A stretch of 41,940 nt of DNA from NCBI GenBank assembly GCA_903831095.1, contig CAIKWD010000029.1, forward strand, positions 1-41,940, written 5' to 3'. Each line of letters opens with the position of its first letter. Within the stretch, counting starts at the first letter, position 1. The notes under the pieces were generated by a model. It had not been told where the DNA came from and ran no database searches. It was given only the letters and a program-made list of their open reading frames with translations. Source of the stretch: Candidatus Staskawiczbacteria bacterium (GTDB lineage: Bacteria > Patescibacteriota > Minisyncoccia > Minisyncoccales > Staskawiczbacteraceae). The position numbers were made by a program, and so were the translations under genes. Shown piece after piece: positions 8,265 to 17,296 of this stretch.

Positions 8265-9242
8265 TTAGGCTAAGCCCATTTTTTGGCGGACTTCCTGCAT
8301 TGTTGTTTCTGCTATTGTCTTTGCTCTTGAAGCTCCCTTGTCTAAAATATCTTTTACATAAACGTCGCGGGTTTGAAGTTCTTTCTGCTTTCTACGGAAA
8401 GGCTCTAAATAATCAATTACAACTTTTGCCAAAGCTTTCTTAAAATCTCCATAACCTTTACCTTTAAATTCTTTTTCTATGTCTTGAGTTGTTCTGCCGG
8501 TTAGCAAACTGTAAATAGTCAAAAGGTTTGAGATGCCTGGTTTTTTAGTAACGTTATAAATTACTTCCTTACCAGAATCTGTTTCTGCAGACATAATTTT
8601 CTTCTGAATGTCTTCTGGAGAGTCAAAAAGAGAAATACAGCTTTTTGGGTCGTCAGACTTTGACATTTTCTTCTTAGGATCGGTCAAACTCATTATTTTA
8701 GCTCCAACCTTTGGCAAAATTGATTCTGGTTCTGGAAAAACTTGTCCGAATTTTTGGTTGAATTTTTTGGCAATTGTGCGGGCCAATTCCACATGCTGTT
8801 CTTGGTCTTTTCCAACCGGCACAGCTTGGGTTTTGTATAACAAAATGTCAGCAGCCATTAAAACAGGGTAGGCGAATAAGCCAGCATTTATATAGTCTTT
8901 GTGCTGTTTGGATTTTTCCTTGTACTGCGTCATACGGCCCAGTTCACCCATTGGGGTTATGGTTTCCAAAAGCCAAGCCAGTTCGGCATGTTCTTTAACT
9001 GCAGACTGCACAAAAATTACTGACTTGTCTGGGTTTATTCCAGCTGCCAAATAAACTGCTGTAGTTTCTAAAATATTTTTTTGTAGTTCTTTTGGGTCGT
9101 ATGGTGTGGTAATGGCGTGCAAATCGACTATGCAGAAAACGCATTCGTTGCTTTCTTGCATGGCAATCCATTGCTTTATAGCTCCTAAATAATTTCCTAT
9201 ATGAAGGCCTCCTGTTGGCCTTATTCCTGAAAATATTCGCAT
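8265..9242 (-). CDS. trpS: Tryptophanyl-tRNA synthetase
   Basis: MRIFSGIRPTGGLHIGNYLGAIKQW; PVGKDQEQHVELARTIA; KKKMSKSDDP. Confidence 0.97.
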   Translation of the reverse strand: MRIFSGIRPTGGLHIGNYLGAIKQWIAMQESNECVFCIVDLHAITTPYDPKELQKNILETTAVYLAAGINPDKSVIFVQSAVKEHAELAWLLETITPMGELGRMTQYKEKSKQHKDYINAGLFAYPVLMAADILLYKTQAVPVGKDQEQHVELARTIAKKFNQKFGQVFPEPESILPKVGAKIMSLTDPKKKMSKSDDPKSCISLFDSPEDIQKKIMSAETDSGKEVIYNVTKKPGISNLLTIYSLLTGRTTQDIEKEFKGKGYGDFKKALAKVVIDYLEPFRRKQKELQTRDVYVKDILDKGASRAKTIAETTMQEVRQKMGLA

Positions 9243-9253
9243 GTTTAGTCGCT

Positions 9254-9352
9254 CGATAACAAGTTTTCTGCTAACGCTCGTGTCCCCGCAATACGGGGAA
9301 ACTCGCTTCGACTGGCACTTCGTGTCCAGTAATACGCTGAAAACTTATTATC
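9254..9352. repeat. Nested imperfect palindrome, family A copy 1
   Basis: GATAACAAGTTTTC / GAAAACTTATTATC outer arms enclosing CCCCgcaataCGGGG and ACTGGcacttcgtgtCCAGT hairpins. Confidence 0.55.
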
Positions 9353-9367
9353 TCGCTATTTAAATAT

Positions 9368-11182
9368 TTAAACTTCGATTACGACTGGTAAAATCATTGG
9401 GCGTCTTGAGGTTTTGGTTGCCAAGAAGTCGCCAATTTTGTTACGTATTTCATCTTTGACATATGTCCAGTTTACTGGGCCTCCATGTCCGGCTGTTTTA
9501 TCTACAATCTCTATTACTTTCTTTCTGGTTAGTGATAACAAATCTTTAGATTCTCGTAGATAAATAAATCCGCGGGAAATAATGTCTGGAGAACCTTTCA
9601 CTTGGCCAGTTCTCTTGTCTATTACTGTGACAATAACAAACATTCCATCTTCGGCTAACATTTGTCTGTCTCGCAAAACAATTTCTCCGACGTCGCCAAC
9701 TCCTAGTCCATCAACAAAAACATAATTTGTAGGAACCTTGTTTTTCAGGATTTCAGCTCCAATATTGGTAAATTTAATTACAGATCCGTTGTCTGGAACA
9801 AATATTTTATCTTTTCTAAATCCAATTCCTTGAGCAATTTTTGCTCCTTCTTTTAAGAAGTAGTGGTTGGCATAAACTGGGATAAAATAGTCAGGCCTTA
9901 TTTCTCTTAGCATTTCCTTTATTCCTTCTATATTACTGTGTCCTGAAATGTGAACATCTATAATGTCTGAATGGTAAACGTTGTCTGATTGCCTGTAAAG
10001 ATTGTCTTTTACTCTTTGTACTGTGCGTTCGTTTCCCGGAATAACTGAGGAAGAAAATATAACCGTGTCTTCTTTTTTAATTTTTACAAACCTATGATTT
10101 CCAGCTACAATTCTTGAAAGAGCTGCCATTTCCTCGCCTTGTCCGCCAGTACAAACTATAATAACTTTGTTGTCTGGGTAAGTGTGAGCTTTGTCTGTGG
10201 TAATTATAACTCCCTTTGGAATTTTAACATAACCTAATTTAGTGGCTAACTCTATATTTAGTTTCATTGAGAAACCATCAAGTGCAACTTTTTTATTGTT
10301 TTGCGTTGCAAATTCAAGTATTTGTCTAATTCTGGTAATTTGCGAAGAAAAAGTTGTTATAATCACTCTTCCTGGAGCTTTTGTTATTAAGGTGTAAAGG
10401 TTATTTAACATTTCCTCCTCGGTAACTGGTTCTTTTGTGACTGTAGCTCCCAAAGATTCCAACATTAAAATGGTTGGCCTTTTTAAGTTTGCCAATTGGC
10501 TATAATTAATAGCTTTTCTACCAACAGGATCTTTTTCTATAGTCCAATCTCCTGGGTGAATTACTGTAGCTGAAGGAGTTTCTAAAATTACTCCCATTGC
10601 GTCCATAATTGCGTGGTCAACTTGAAAGAAAGACAAGGTAAAAGCTCCAAGACTTATTTTTTCTGCCATGTCTTTTATATAAAGAGTCTTTAACTTTTTT
10701 GAAGCTCCATGGTACAAATCTTCAACTCGGTGTTTTACCATTTCTAAAGTCAAAGGTCTGCCAATGATTTGTGGGTTGCCCAATTGATTTAAAAGTATTG
10801 GGGCAGCTCCTATATGGTCTAAGTGACCATGGGAAAATATAACTCCACGGATATTTTTTTCTTTTCCTTTTAAGTATTCTACATTTGGAATTACATAATC
10901 TATTCCTGGCATGTCTTCTTCGGGGAATTGTAATCCCATGTCTAGAATTACAATGTCTTGGCCATATTCAAAGACAGTCATGTTTCTTCCGACTTCTTCG
11001 CAACCTCCAAGAGGTATTATTTTTAATGTGTTATCCGGTCGCCAAATTGTTGGCGCAGGATTTGTTTCGTGCCAGGTTTTAATTGGCGATTGTCCTTCTT
11101 TTCTAGGCGCTCGGTTAAATTTAACCTCTGGCCTTGAGTTGAAGGGTTTCTTGGCAGTGGCCAAGTTCTTCTGTTCTATCAT
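9368..11182 (-). CDS. rnj: Ribonuclease J
   Basis: LKIIPLGGCEEVGRNMTVFEYGQDIVILDMGLQFPEEDMPGIDYVIPN; FSHGHLDHIGAAPILL; HISGHSNIEGIKEMLREIRPDYFIPVYANHYFL. Confidence 0.95.
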   Translation of the reverse strand: MIEQKNLATAKKPFNSRPEVKFNRAPRKEGQSPIKTWHETNPAPTIWRPDNTLKIIPLGGCEEVGRNMTVFEYGQDIVILDMGLQFPEEDMPGIDYVIPNVEYLKGKEKNIRGVIFSHGHLDHIGAAPILLNQLGNPQIIGRPLTLEMVKHRVEDLYHGASKKLKTLYIKDMAEKISLGAFTLSFFQVDHAIMDAMGVILETPSATVIHPGDWTIEKDPVGRKAINYSQLANLKRPTILMLESLGATVTKEPVTEEEMLNNLYTLITKAPGRVIITTFSSQITRIRQILEFATQNNKKVALDGFSMKLNIELATKLGYVKIPKGVIITTDKAHTYPDNKVIIVCTGGQGEEMAALSRIVAGNHRFVKIKKEDTVIFSSSVIPGNERTVQRVKDNLYRQSDNVYHSDIIDVHISGHSNIEGIKEMLREIRPDYFIPVYANHYFLKEGAKIAQGIGFRKDKIFVPDNGSVIKFTNIGAEILKNKVPTNYVFVDGLGVGDVGEIVLRDRQMLAEDGMFVIVTVIDKRTGQVKGSPDIISRGFIYLRESKDLLSLTRKKVIEIVDKTAGHGGPVNWTYVKDEIRNKIGDFLATKTSRRPMILPVVIEV

Positions 11183-11240
11183 ATTTTTATTTTTGGGTCG
11201 TTTATTAAATTTGACCCGTTTATTTTTTAGTTTATTTTTG

Positions 11241-11322
11241 TGCCGCGGGAGGGAGTCGAACCCTCAACCCTTGCGGGATGCGCTTCTGAGACGCACGCGT
11301 ATTCCAGTTCCGCCACCGCGAC
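11241..11322 (-). tRNA. tRNA-Leu, anticodon CAG
   Basis: Reverse strand GTCGCGG...TGCGT-CTCAGAA-GCGCA...GGGTTCGACTCCC...CCGCGGCA; 7-bp acceptor stem, long variable arm CCCGCAAGGG, no encoded CCA. Confidence 0.92.
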
Positions 11323-11325
11323 TTA

Positions 11326-11943
11326 TTATCCTACTTTTAGAAATTCCAAATCTTGGGGAATTTCTTTTAGAGATTCTTCAAATCTTAACTCTGGAATATT
11401 TTTATAATTTTCGTTTTTAGCCCATCCTTGTTTTAAGTAGTAATAGCATCCTCCTTGTAATTTTTCATAAAGAGAGTAATCACTCTTGCAGTTATCGGAA
11501 ATCCAATTGGCCATTTTTAATTCTTCAGTTTCTGAAGGGTTTATTGTAATATGTCCATAAAATGGAGGCATTATTGCACATTCTCCTTTTTTAACCTCTA
11601 CAGCATAAACGTCTTCAATTTCACCAGCATCATTTCTTTTTTGTAATAAATAAATGGCAGTTCCTTCTAAAACCATATAAATTTCTGGATAAGCGCCAAT
11701 GTGGTAATGTCCTTTTGTTTTATTAAACTCGTTGCCAATAATTTTTGCTGGCACAACTGTCACATCATATCGCAATTCGCCTTTTTTTTCTAAAGCTCTA
11801 TACATGAAATACAAGTCCAAATCAGGAGAATCTTTTGCAAAATCTTTGTCAGCTAAAACTTCGCGCATATCATTTAAATGGCGGACATCTGGTGTAAGTT
11901 TTGTTAAATCTATTTCCATATTCTTTTTGTATTTATATACCAA
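11326..11943 (-). CDS. Cupin-type (archaeal-like) glucose-6-phosphate isomerase
   Basis: TKGHYHIGAYPEIYMVLEGTAIYLLQ... and CAIMPPFYGHITINPS resemble the PF06560 GPI cupin motifs. Confidence 0.85.
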   Translation of the reverse strand: MVYKYKKNMEIDLTKLTPDVRHLNDMREVLADKDFAKDSPDLDLYFMYRALEKKGELRYDVTVVPAKIIGNEFNKTKGHYHIGAYPEIYMVLEGTAIYLLQKRNDAGEIEDVYAVEVKKGECAIMPPFYGHITINPSETEELKMANWISDNCKSDYSLYEKLQGGCYYYLKQGWAKNENYKNIPELRFEESLKEIPQDLEFLKVG

Positions 11944-13919
11944 TTATTTATATTCTCAAATCTTTTTGCAGGGTCGACAATTTTTGTTGTATCCATGCCC
12001 TTAACTTTTTTTGAAACCCAATACAAATAGTCTGGATTGTACAGGAATAGGGCAGGGGCGTCTGTAAGTATTGTATTCTGCAGTTTGGCGTAATCTTTGT
12101 CTTTCAAACTTTCATCCAAGGTTTCTCTTCCATCTTTAAGCAATTGGTCGGCATTTTTATCCTGGTATGCTGAAAGATTCAATCCTGGATCATTTACCTG
12201 TGTAGAGTGCCAGAAAGGATACAAGTCGGGCAAGCTTCCCAAAGCTTCTCCATAAAGCAAGGCATCATAATTCCTATTTTTAATAATATTTTTCAACTCG
12301 GAAAGTTCTACGGCTTTTACCTGTACAGTTACTCCAACTTTTTGCCAATCATCTTTCAAAATGTTTGCCGTTGCAACAAGTTGTGGCTGGTTTATTGTAG
12401 TCAAAGTAAATTGCAAGGGGATTGAATTGTTTTGAGGAGTCAAACATTGCGCGTTTAATTCTTTTCTTGTGCCAGTGCCAACTTCGCCAGTGCTTGTGGT
12501 ATCGGGTAAATATTTCTTTTGAAAAGCAGTAATTGCATCGCTTGTGCCTTTTCCGTATTTTCCACTAGTTTCTCCTTCCAAAAGGGTTTTAAAGCTTAAG
12601 TCTAATCTCGCCAAACATCCTTGAAGCTCTGTAACTTCCGTTCCTTTAGACCCAATTTTCAAATAGCTTTTAAACTGGAAAGCCGGTTTTTTGTTGTTTA
12701 CTTTTGCCCTTGTAGCTCCAGGAGTAGTATTTTTATATCCTGATTTGTCCAAAAGTTTGTTCGCTGTGTCTGTATTGAAATTATATGTAATTGCTGGCTC
12801 TGAATAGCCAAAATAATCTGGCAAAATTGGAGAATTAACAATAGAAATTTTTTCCTTGAACTGGTCTTTTATTTTTTTCATTAATTCTGGTTTATTTACA
12901 GAATAATTCAAGGCTTGGGTTATACTGATGTCAGATAAAATTTTAGAGTTTTGAGTATTGAAGAAAACTGCAAAATATCTTGGAAGAGAAAGCGAGTAAA
13001 TGCCAAACCTATCGTTTGGATTCCACCCCTGATTTATTTGTTTTTCAGCTAGAGCTTCATTTCCGTTTATATCGGAAACTGAAAACCCATCTATTGCTTT
13101 TTGGTTGGCTGCGCTTATTAGTTCCTCTTTGTTGCTGAAAAAATTGAAATCAATTTCCGAAATATATGGAAGTTTTCCATAATATTTATTATTAGTTTTT
13201 AGTATTAAATTTTTTATAAAACTATTGTTGTTTTCTTGTATTTCAGAAAGTATGTAGGGACCAGATCCAATTGGTTGTAAATTATATGAAGACAAAGCAA
13301 AATTTTCCGGCAAAACCTTTTCCCAAACATGTTGTGGAATTATTTTAATAGTGCAGTTTTCTAGAAAAGAATTATAAGAAGAATTTATTAAAAAAGAGAA
13401 TGACGTGCTAGATATTTTTTTTACGTCTACATCCAGCCAGTTTGCCCTTAAAGGGCTTTTATAATCTGAATTTTGGATTGTTTTAATTGTGTATATTACG
13501 TCGTCAGTTGTTAAAGGCTTTCCATCTTGCCAGTAAAGCTTGTCTTTTAACTGAAATGTATAAATTTTGCCGTTGTCAGAAATTTGGTAGCTTTTTACTA
13601 AGTCATTTGTTATTTTTCCATTTTTGTCATAAGTCATAAGTCCAGAATAGGTCAAATCTATCAATGTCCTATCAACATCGTTTGTTTCTCCATATATTGG
13701 ATTGATAAATCTTGGCTGTCCTATTACTCCTTCAGTATATGTCCCACTATAAGCTGGTACTATTTTAGTGTTTGTTATATAAAAATTAATCGCAAGGTAT
13801 GTTGCACAGACAAAAGTTAACAAAATTAGAACCAAGAAAATAGTTCTTTCGGTTCCTTTGAGTATCTTAAAAAGTTGTTTCCATTGAGAAAACTTGGGAA
13901 ATTTCGAATTCATGAGCAA
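11910..13919 (-). CDS. Extracellular solute-binding protein family 5 with internal peptidoglycan-binding-like domain
   Basis: GTYTEGVIGQPRFINPIYGETNDVDRTLIDLTYSGLMTYD; LKDKLYWQDGKPLTTDDVIYTI; internal LKIGSKGTEVTELQGCLARLDL...GKYGKGTSDAITAFQKKYLPDTTSTGEVGTGTRKELN. Confidence 0.85.
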   Translation of the reverse strand: MLMNSKFPKFSQWKQLFKILKGTERTIFLVLILLTFVCATYLAINFYITNTKIVPAYSGTYTEGVIGQPRFINPIYGETNDVDRTLIDLTYSGLMTYDKNGKITNDLVKSYQISDNGKIYTFQLKDKLYWQDGKPLTTDDVIYTIKTIQNSDYKSPLRANWLDVDVKKISSTSFSFLINSSYNSFLENCTIKIIPQHVWEKVLPENFALSSYNLQPIGSGPYILSEIQENNNSFIKNLILKTNNKYYGKLPYISEIDFNFFSNKEELISAANQKAIDGFSVSDINGNEALAEKQINQGWNPNDRFGIYSLSLPRYFAVFFNTQNSKILSDISITQALNYSVNKPELMKKIKDQFKEKISIVNSPILPDYFGYSEPAITYNFNTDTANKLLDKSGYKNTTPGATRAKVNNKKPAFQFKSYLKIGSKGTEVTELQGCLARLDLSFKTLLEGETSGKYGKGTSDAITAFQKKYLPDTTSTGEVGTGTRKELNAQCLTPQNNSIPLQFTLTTINQPQLVATANILKDDWQKVGVTVQVKAVELSELKNIIKNRNYDALLYGEALGSLPDLYPFWHSTQVNDPGLNLSAYQDKNADQLLKDGRETLDESLKDKDYAKLQNTILTDAPALFLYNPDYLYWVSKKVKGMDTTKIVDPAKRFENINNWYINTKRIWK

Positions 13920-13929
13920 CGATGCAATT

Positions 13930-14151
13930 TTATTTAAGGACCAATATGTTTAATACGCCCAAAATCAGGAAAATGGTTGTTGCAACAATTGTGGCGTAAT
14001 AAATTTTCTTTTGAGCTCCTCTTTTAGTTGAGTAGATTTCTCCGCCTCCGCCAAAACCAGCTCCTAAAGCAGCTCCTCTTTGCTGTATTGAGATAAGTAT
14101 TATCATTAATACAGATACGACCAATTGCGAATAAAATAAAATTTGATTCAT
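13930..14151 (-). CDS. secG: Preprotein translocase subunit SecG
   Basis: 73 aa, two TM, SVLMIILISIQQRGAALGAGFGGGGEIYSTKRGAQK. Confidence 0.85.
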   Translation of the reverse strand: MNQILFYSQLVVSVLMIILISIQQRGAALGAGFGGGGEIYSTKRGAQKKIYYATIVATTIFLILGVLNILVLK

Positions 14152-14161
14152 ACTAGTGTGA

Positions 14162-14560
14162 TTAATTTTTATGATTTGTTAAAAAAAAGTCTAAAATAAT
14201 GTTTAATCCCCAAATAATCAATGTTGTGTAAAGCAATGGAAGAAATAAGGGAGCATATAGTTCATCAAACATTACATCTAATAGCCAGATTAGCCCCATA
14301 TTTATGACAATAGTGAAAAGTCCAAGAGTTAGAAGTTCCAACGGCAAAGCCAAGGTTTTTAAAAGTGGTTTTAAAAAATAATTTAGCAATCCTAAGACAA
14401 TTCCTAAAACCAAAATAACCTCCCATTGAGCTGTTAGGGGAATTCCGAAAAAGTTTGAATTTGGATATGCCCGGATTATTATTCCTGGCACAAACCATGC
14501 TGCCAGCCACAAACCTAATGAGGCTGTAATAACTTGAGAGAGTAATCTCTTCATCTTCAA
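14162..14560 (-). CDS. Phage holin family (PF04020-like) 4-TM membrane protein
   Basis: GLLNYFLKPLLKTLALPLELLTLGLFTIVINMGLIWLLD. Confidence 0.75.
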   Translation of the reverse strand: MKMKRLLSQVITASLGLWLAAWFVPGIIIRAYPNSNFFGIPLTAQWEVILVLGIVLGLLNYFLKPLLKTLALPLELLTLGLFTIVINMGLIWLLDVMFDELYAPLFLPLLYTTLIIWGLNIILDFFLTNHKN

Positions 14561-14594
14561 TTATATTAGCATATTTTGAGTCAAAAAGCAACAA

Positions 14595-15869
14595 CTATTT
14601 GAGTAAATCTTTCTTTCTTAACTTTTTGTGGTAGGCAATGGCAAAGCGGTGAGCTTCATCATCTAATTGTAAAATTAAGCTGTAAATTTCCCGGGGCAGA
14701 GACTTTAACGGTATAAAATTATTTCGTCCTTCTATATATAGGTCTTTATTGCGCTTAGCTAAAGAAAATATTTTTATTACTTTAGATTTTAAATTTCCAT
14801 CCTTTGTTTTTATGGCAATATTAAGTTGAGCAATGCCTCCATCTATCAGCATAATTTCTGGGTATGACCATTCTGGGTGTAACAGTCTTCTACTAATGGT
14901 TTCTTCCAACATGGCTATGTCATTTGGTTTTCCCTCTATTTTAATGTGAAATTTGCGGTACAAATTTTTGTCTGGTTTGCCATTTATAAAAACAACCATT
15001 GATCCTGTGGCTGATTTCCCTTGTATATTGGAAACATCATAACATTCAATTCGTGATATTTTTTTATCTAATCCAGCTAAACCCCGCAGTATTTTGTTGG
15101 TCTTTTCCCAGTTGTCATTATCTCCCATATTAGATGGCTCAATTACTCCTGAATGCGACATAACTTGTTGCAAGTTTGAGATTCGGTCGCGTATAATTAC
15201 CGCTTCTTCAAATTTTTTCTCTGCAGAAAGAGCTTTCATTTCTTTTCTAAGCAAATTCAACACTGCTTTGCTCTTTCCCTTAAGTATCAAAATAAGTTTC
15301 TTGATATTTTTTTTATATTCTTTCAAATCTGGGTTTGGTCCAGGGCAAAGTCCAAGGTGGCAATAAGTGCATTTGTTTTTTGAATGTTTGCGCACGCTGT
15401 AGTAGGGGAATACTCTTCTTAAATATCTGAGTGTCATTTTTAAGGCGTTTCCTTCTACAAAAGGGCCAATATATTCTGCGTTTTCCGTTTTTTGATGGGT
15501 TATATAAACAAATGGAGCTTCGCTTTTGGAAACTGCTACATAAAAATAATTTTTGTCGTCTCGCCAAACCACATTAAACCTTGGCTGGTATTTTTTTATA
15601 AGGTTTGCTTCAGTAATCAGCGCTTCTATTTCTGAGTTGGTTTCAAAATATCCAATTTCGCCAACTTTATCTATGTATAAGTAGTCGCGGTAGCTTGGCT
15701 GATTGAAGTGGTTTTTAACCCGGCTTTGGATGTTTATGGCCTTTCCTATATATATGCACTCTGAATTTTTAATTTTTAATTTTAAATTTTTAGTAAAAAA
15801 AGCATATACCCCAGCTTTTTTGGGGAGATTATTTATTTCAGATTTTGGAAGTATCTTAAACCTATCCAT
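14595..15869 (-). CDS. uvrC: Excinuclease ABC subunit C, C-terminally short
   Basis: GIY-YIG nuclease KAGVYAF...CIYIGKAINIQSRVKNHF; UVR; ECYDVSNIQGKSATGSMVVFINGKP; MLIDGGIAQLN; DDEAHRFAIAYHKKLR; ends before an HhH domain; start set at MDRFK. Confidence 0.92.
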   Translation of the reverse strand: MDRFKILPKSEINNLPKKAGVYAFFTKNLKLKIKNSECIYIGKAINIQSRVKNHFNQPSYRDYLYIDKVGEIGYFETNSEIEALITEANLIKKYQPRFNVVWRDDKNYFYVAVSKSEAPFVYITHQKTENAEYIGPFVEGNALKMTLRYLRRVFPYYSVRKHSKNKCTYCHLGLCPGPNPDLKEYKKNIKKLILILKGKSKAVLNLLRKEMKALSAEKKFEEAVIIRDRISNLQQVMSHSGVIEPSNMGDNDNWEKTNKILRGLAGLDKKISRIECYDVSNIQGKSATGSMVVFINGKPDKNLYRKFHIKIEGKPNDIAMLEETISRRLLHPEWSYPEIMLIDGGIAQLNIAIKTKDGNLKSKVIKIFSLAKRNKDLYIEGRNNFIPLKSLPREIYSLILQLDDEAHRFAIAYHKKLRKKDLLK

Positions 15870-15985
15870 AAAAATATAGTACAACAAAACAAGTTAATTT
15901 AAAAGTTATCCACAATTAAGATTTAATTAACTCTTACTTTAATTTACCAAAAGAGTATAATTAAATAATTTATAATATTTAAAAA

Positions 15986-16528
15986 ATGAAAAATAAAAAA
16001 AGTGTCTCGACTTTAGTTGGCATTATTATAATAATTGCAGTTGTTTTTGTATTTTTTGGGGGTGTTTTGGCATATCAAAATTATGCAAAACAAACAATAA
16101 ACAACTTGCCACAGATTGCAAATAATAACCCTCCAAGCCAACCGCCAGTAATTGTTGGGGGAGCATGTTCTTATTATTCAATTAGTGGCAGATGCAAAAT
16201 AGTTTCAATTGCTAAAACACAAGAATCTATTCAACAAAAATCAACAACAGGATATGAAGGGTTTGATGTTAAGTTTTCTTTTATTCCAGATTCCTCAATA
16301 ATTATTCCTGAAAGTGCCAAAAAAATATTGGCATCTCAAAAATCTCCATATTCTTTGCGCCTTACAAATTCGTGGTACCCTGGCCAACTTTATTTGAATA
16401 AGTACAGCATAAAAGAAAACAGCATATTTGGTTGCCAGGAGATGGTAATTTCAAAAGGCACATGTACTCCTTTGTCTTTCAAATTCAGCAATGTAAATTT
16501 GTCAGATTATTTTGAAGTCAAAAATTAA
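15986..16528 (+). CDS. Hypothetical membrane-anchored protein
   Basis: N-terminal TM SVSTLVGIIIIIAVVFVFFGGVLAYQNY then an extracytoplasmic Cys-containing region. Confidence 0.75.
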   Translation: MKNKKSVSTLVGIIIIIAVVFVFFGGVLAYQNYAKQTINNLPQIANNNPPSQPPVIVGGACSYYSISGRCKIVSIAKTQESIQQKSTTGYEGFDVKFSFIPDSSIIIPESAKKILASQKSPYSLRLTNSWYPGQLYLNKYSIKENSIFGCQEMVISKGTCTPLSFKFSNVNLSDYFEVKN

Positions 16529-16548
16529 TTTATTTTTTTAAAATTACA

Positions 16549-16689
16549 ATGGTTTTACCAGCAGTTCAAGCTTCGCAGAATACAGATTTATTATCGAAAA
16601 GTTTTACGGTTGTTTTGATGGTTTCTATTATTGTATTAGTTTTGGCGATAATTTTTTTAATTAAAAATCATAAAAAATTAGACAAATGA
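16549..16689 (+). CDS. 46-aa single-TM small protein
   Basis: MVLPAVQASQNTDLLSKSFTVVLMVSIIVLVLAIIFLIKNHKKLDK; stop overlaps the start of the next gene (ATGA). Confidence 0.6.
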   Translation: MVLPAVQASQNTDLLSKSFTVVLMVSIIVLVLAIIFLIKNHKKLDK

Positions 16690-17270
16690 AAAAAACAAAA
16701 CAAAAAGGTTTTACAATTCTTGAATTGGTAGTTGCTATAGCAATCATAGGAATTCTATCAAGCATTGTCATAATTAATGTTGTCCAATATGAGCAAAAAG
16801 CCAAGGGTGCCTGGGTTATAGGGCAGATAAACCAAATACAGAAAGCCTTGGATATGTATAAAAATCAATATGGGTATTATCCACATCAAAAAGGAGTTGA
16901 TGGGGAAACCGGAATTGATGCCTGTGGTTGTACTATCGATGGGCATAGTGCATGTACAGATGGAACCTTTGTTGAGGCCTTGCAACCATTGGTAGATAAC
17001 GGATTTATCGGAAAAATAAAAGATTTTAGCGAAAGTATTGGAGAGTCATGCGGATCTACTACGTTAGATAAAACTCACTCTTCTTATGCTCCTTTTTTTG
17101 AATATCAAACAAAAGATAGTAGCGATACTTGTGGGGGAGAAATTATGGATTCTACTAACGCGCCTTACTACATACTTATTGGTTCGCCGTTTCCAATTAC
17201 TAATTTAAAAAGTGTAGGTATTGGCGATACTGTTTTGCAATATTATTATTGTGTTCCTGGGTCAAAATAA
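16686..17270 (+). CDS. Type IV pilin-like / pseudopilin
   Basis: Prepilin motif KKTKQKGFTILELVVAIAIIGILSSIVIINV; ALDMYKNQYGYYP. Confidence 0.92.
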   Translation: MKKTKQKGFTILELVVAIAIIGILSSIVIINVVQYEQKAKGAWVIGQINQIQKALDMYKNQYGYYPHQKGVDGETGIDACGCTIDGHSACTDGTFVEALQPLVDNGFIGKIKDFSESIGESCGSTTLDKTHSSYAPFFEYQTKDSSDTCGGEIMDSTNAPYYILIGSPFPITNLKSVGIGDTVLQYYYCVPGSK

Positions 17271-17296
17271 ATTATTAAACAAACTCAAATTTTTCT

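Noticed and set aside
14265-14594. 109-aa minus-strand ORF overlapping the holin-like gene
   Set aside because: Different frame of the same strand within a clear 4-TM CDS; no domain-like content.
15906-16885. DnaA-box consensus TTATCCACA at about 15906 and again near 16877
   Set aside because: Two 9-mers in an AT-rich 42-kb window are near chance; no cluster, no dnaA/dnaN neighbourhood, one lies inside the pilin CDS.
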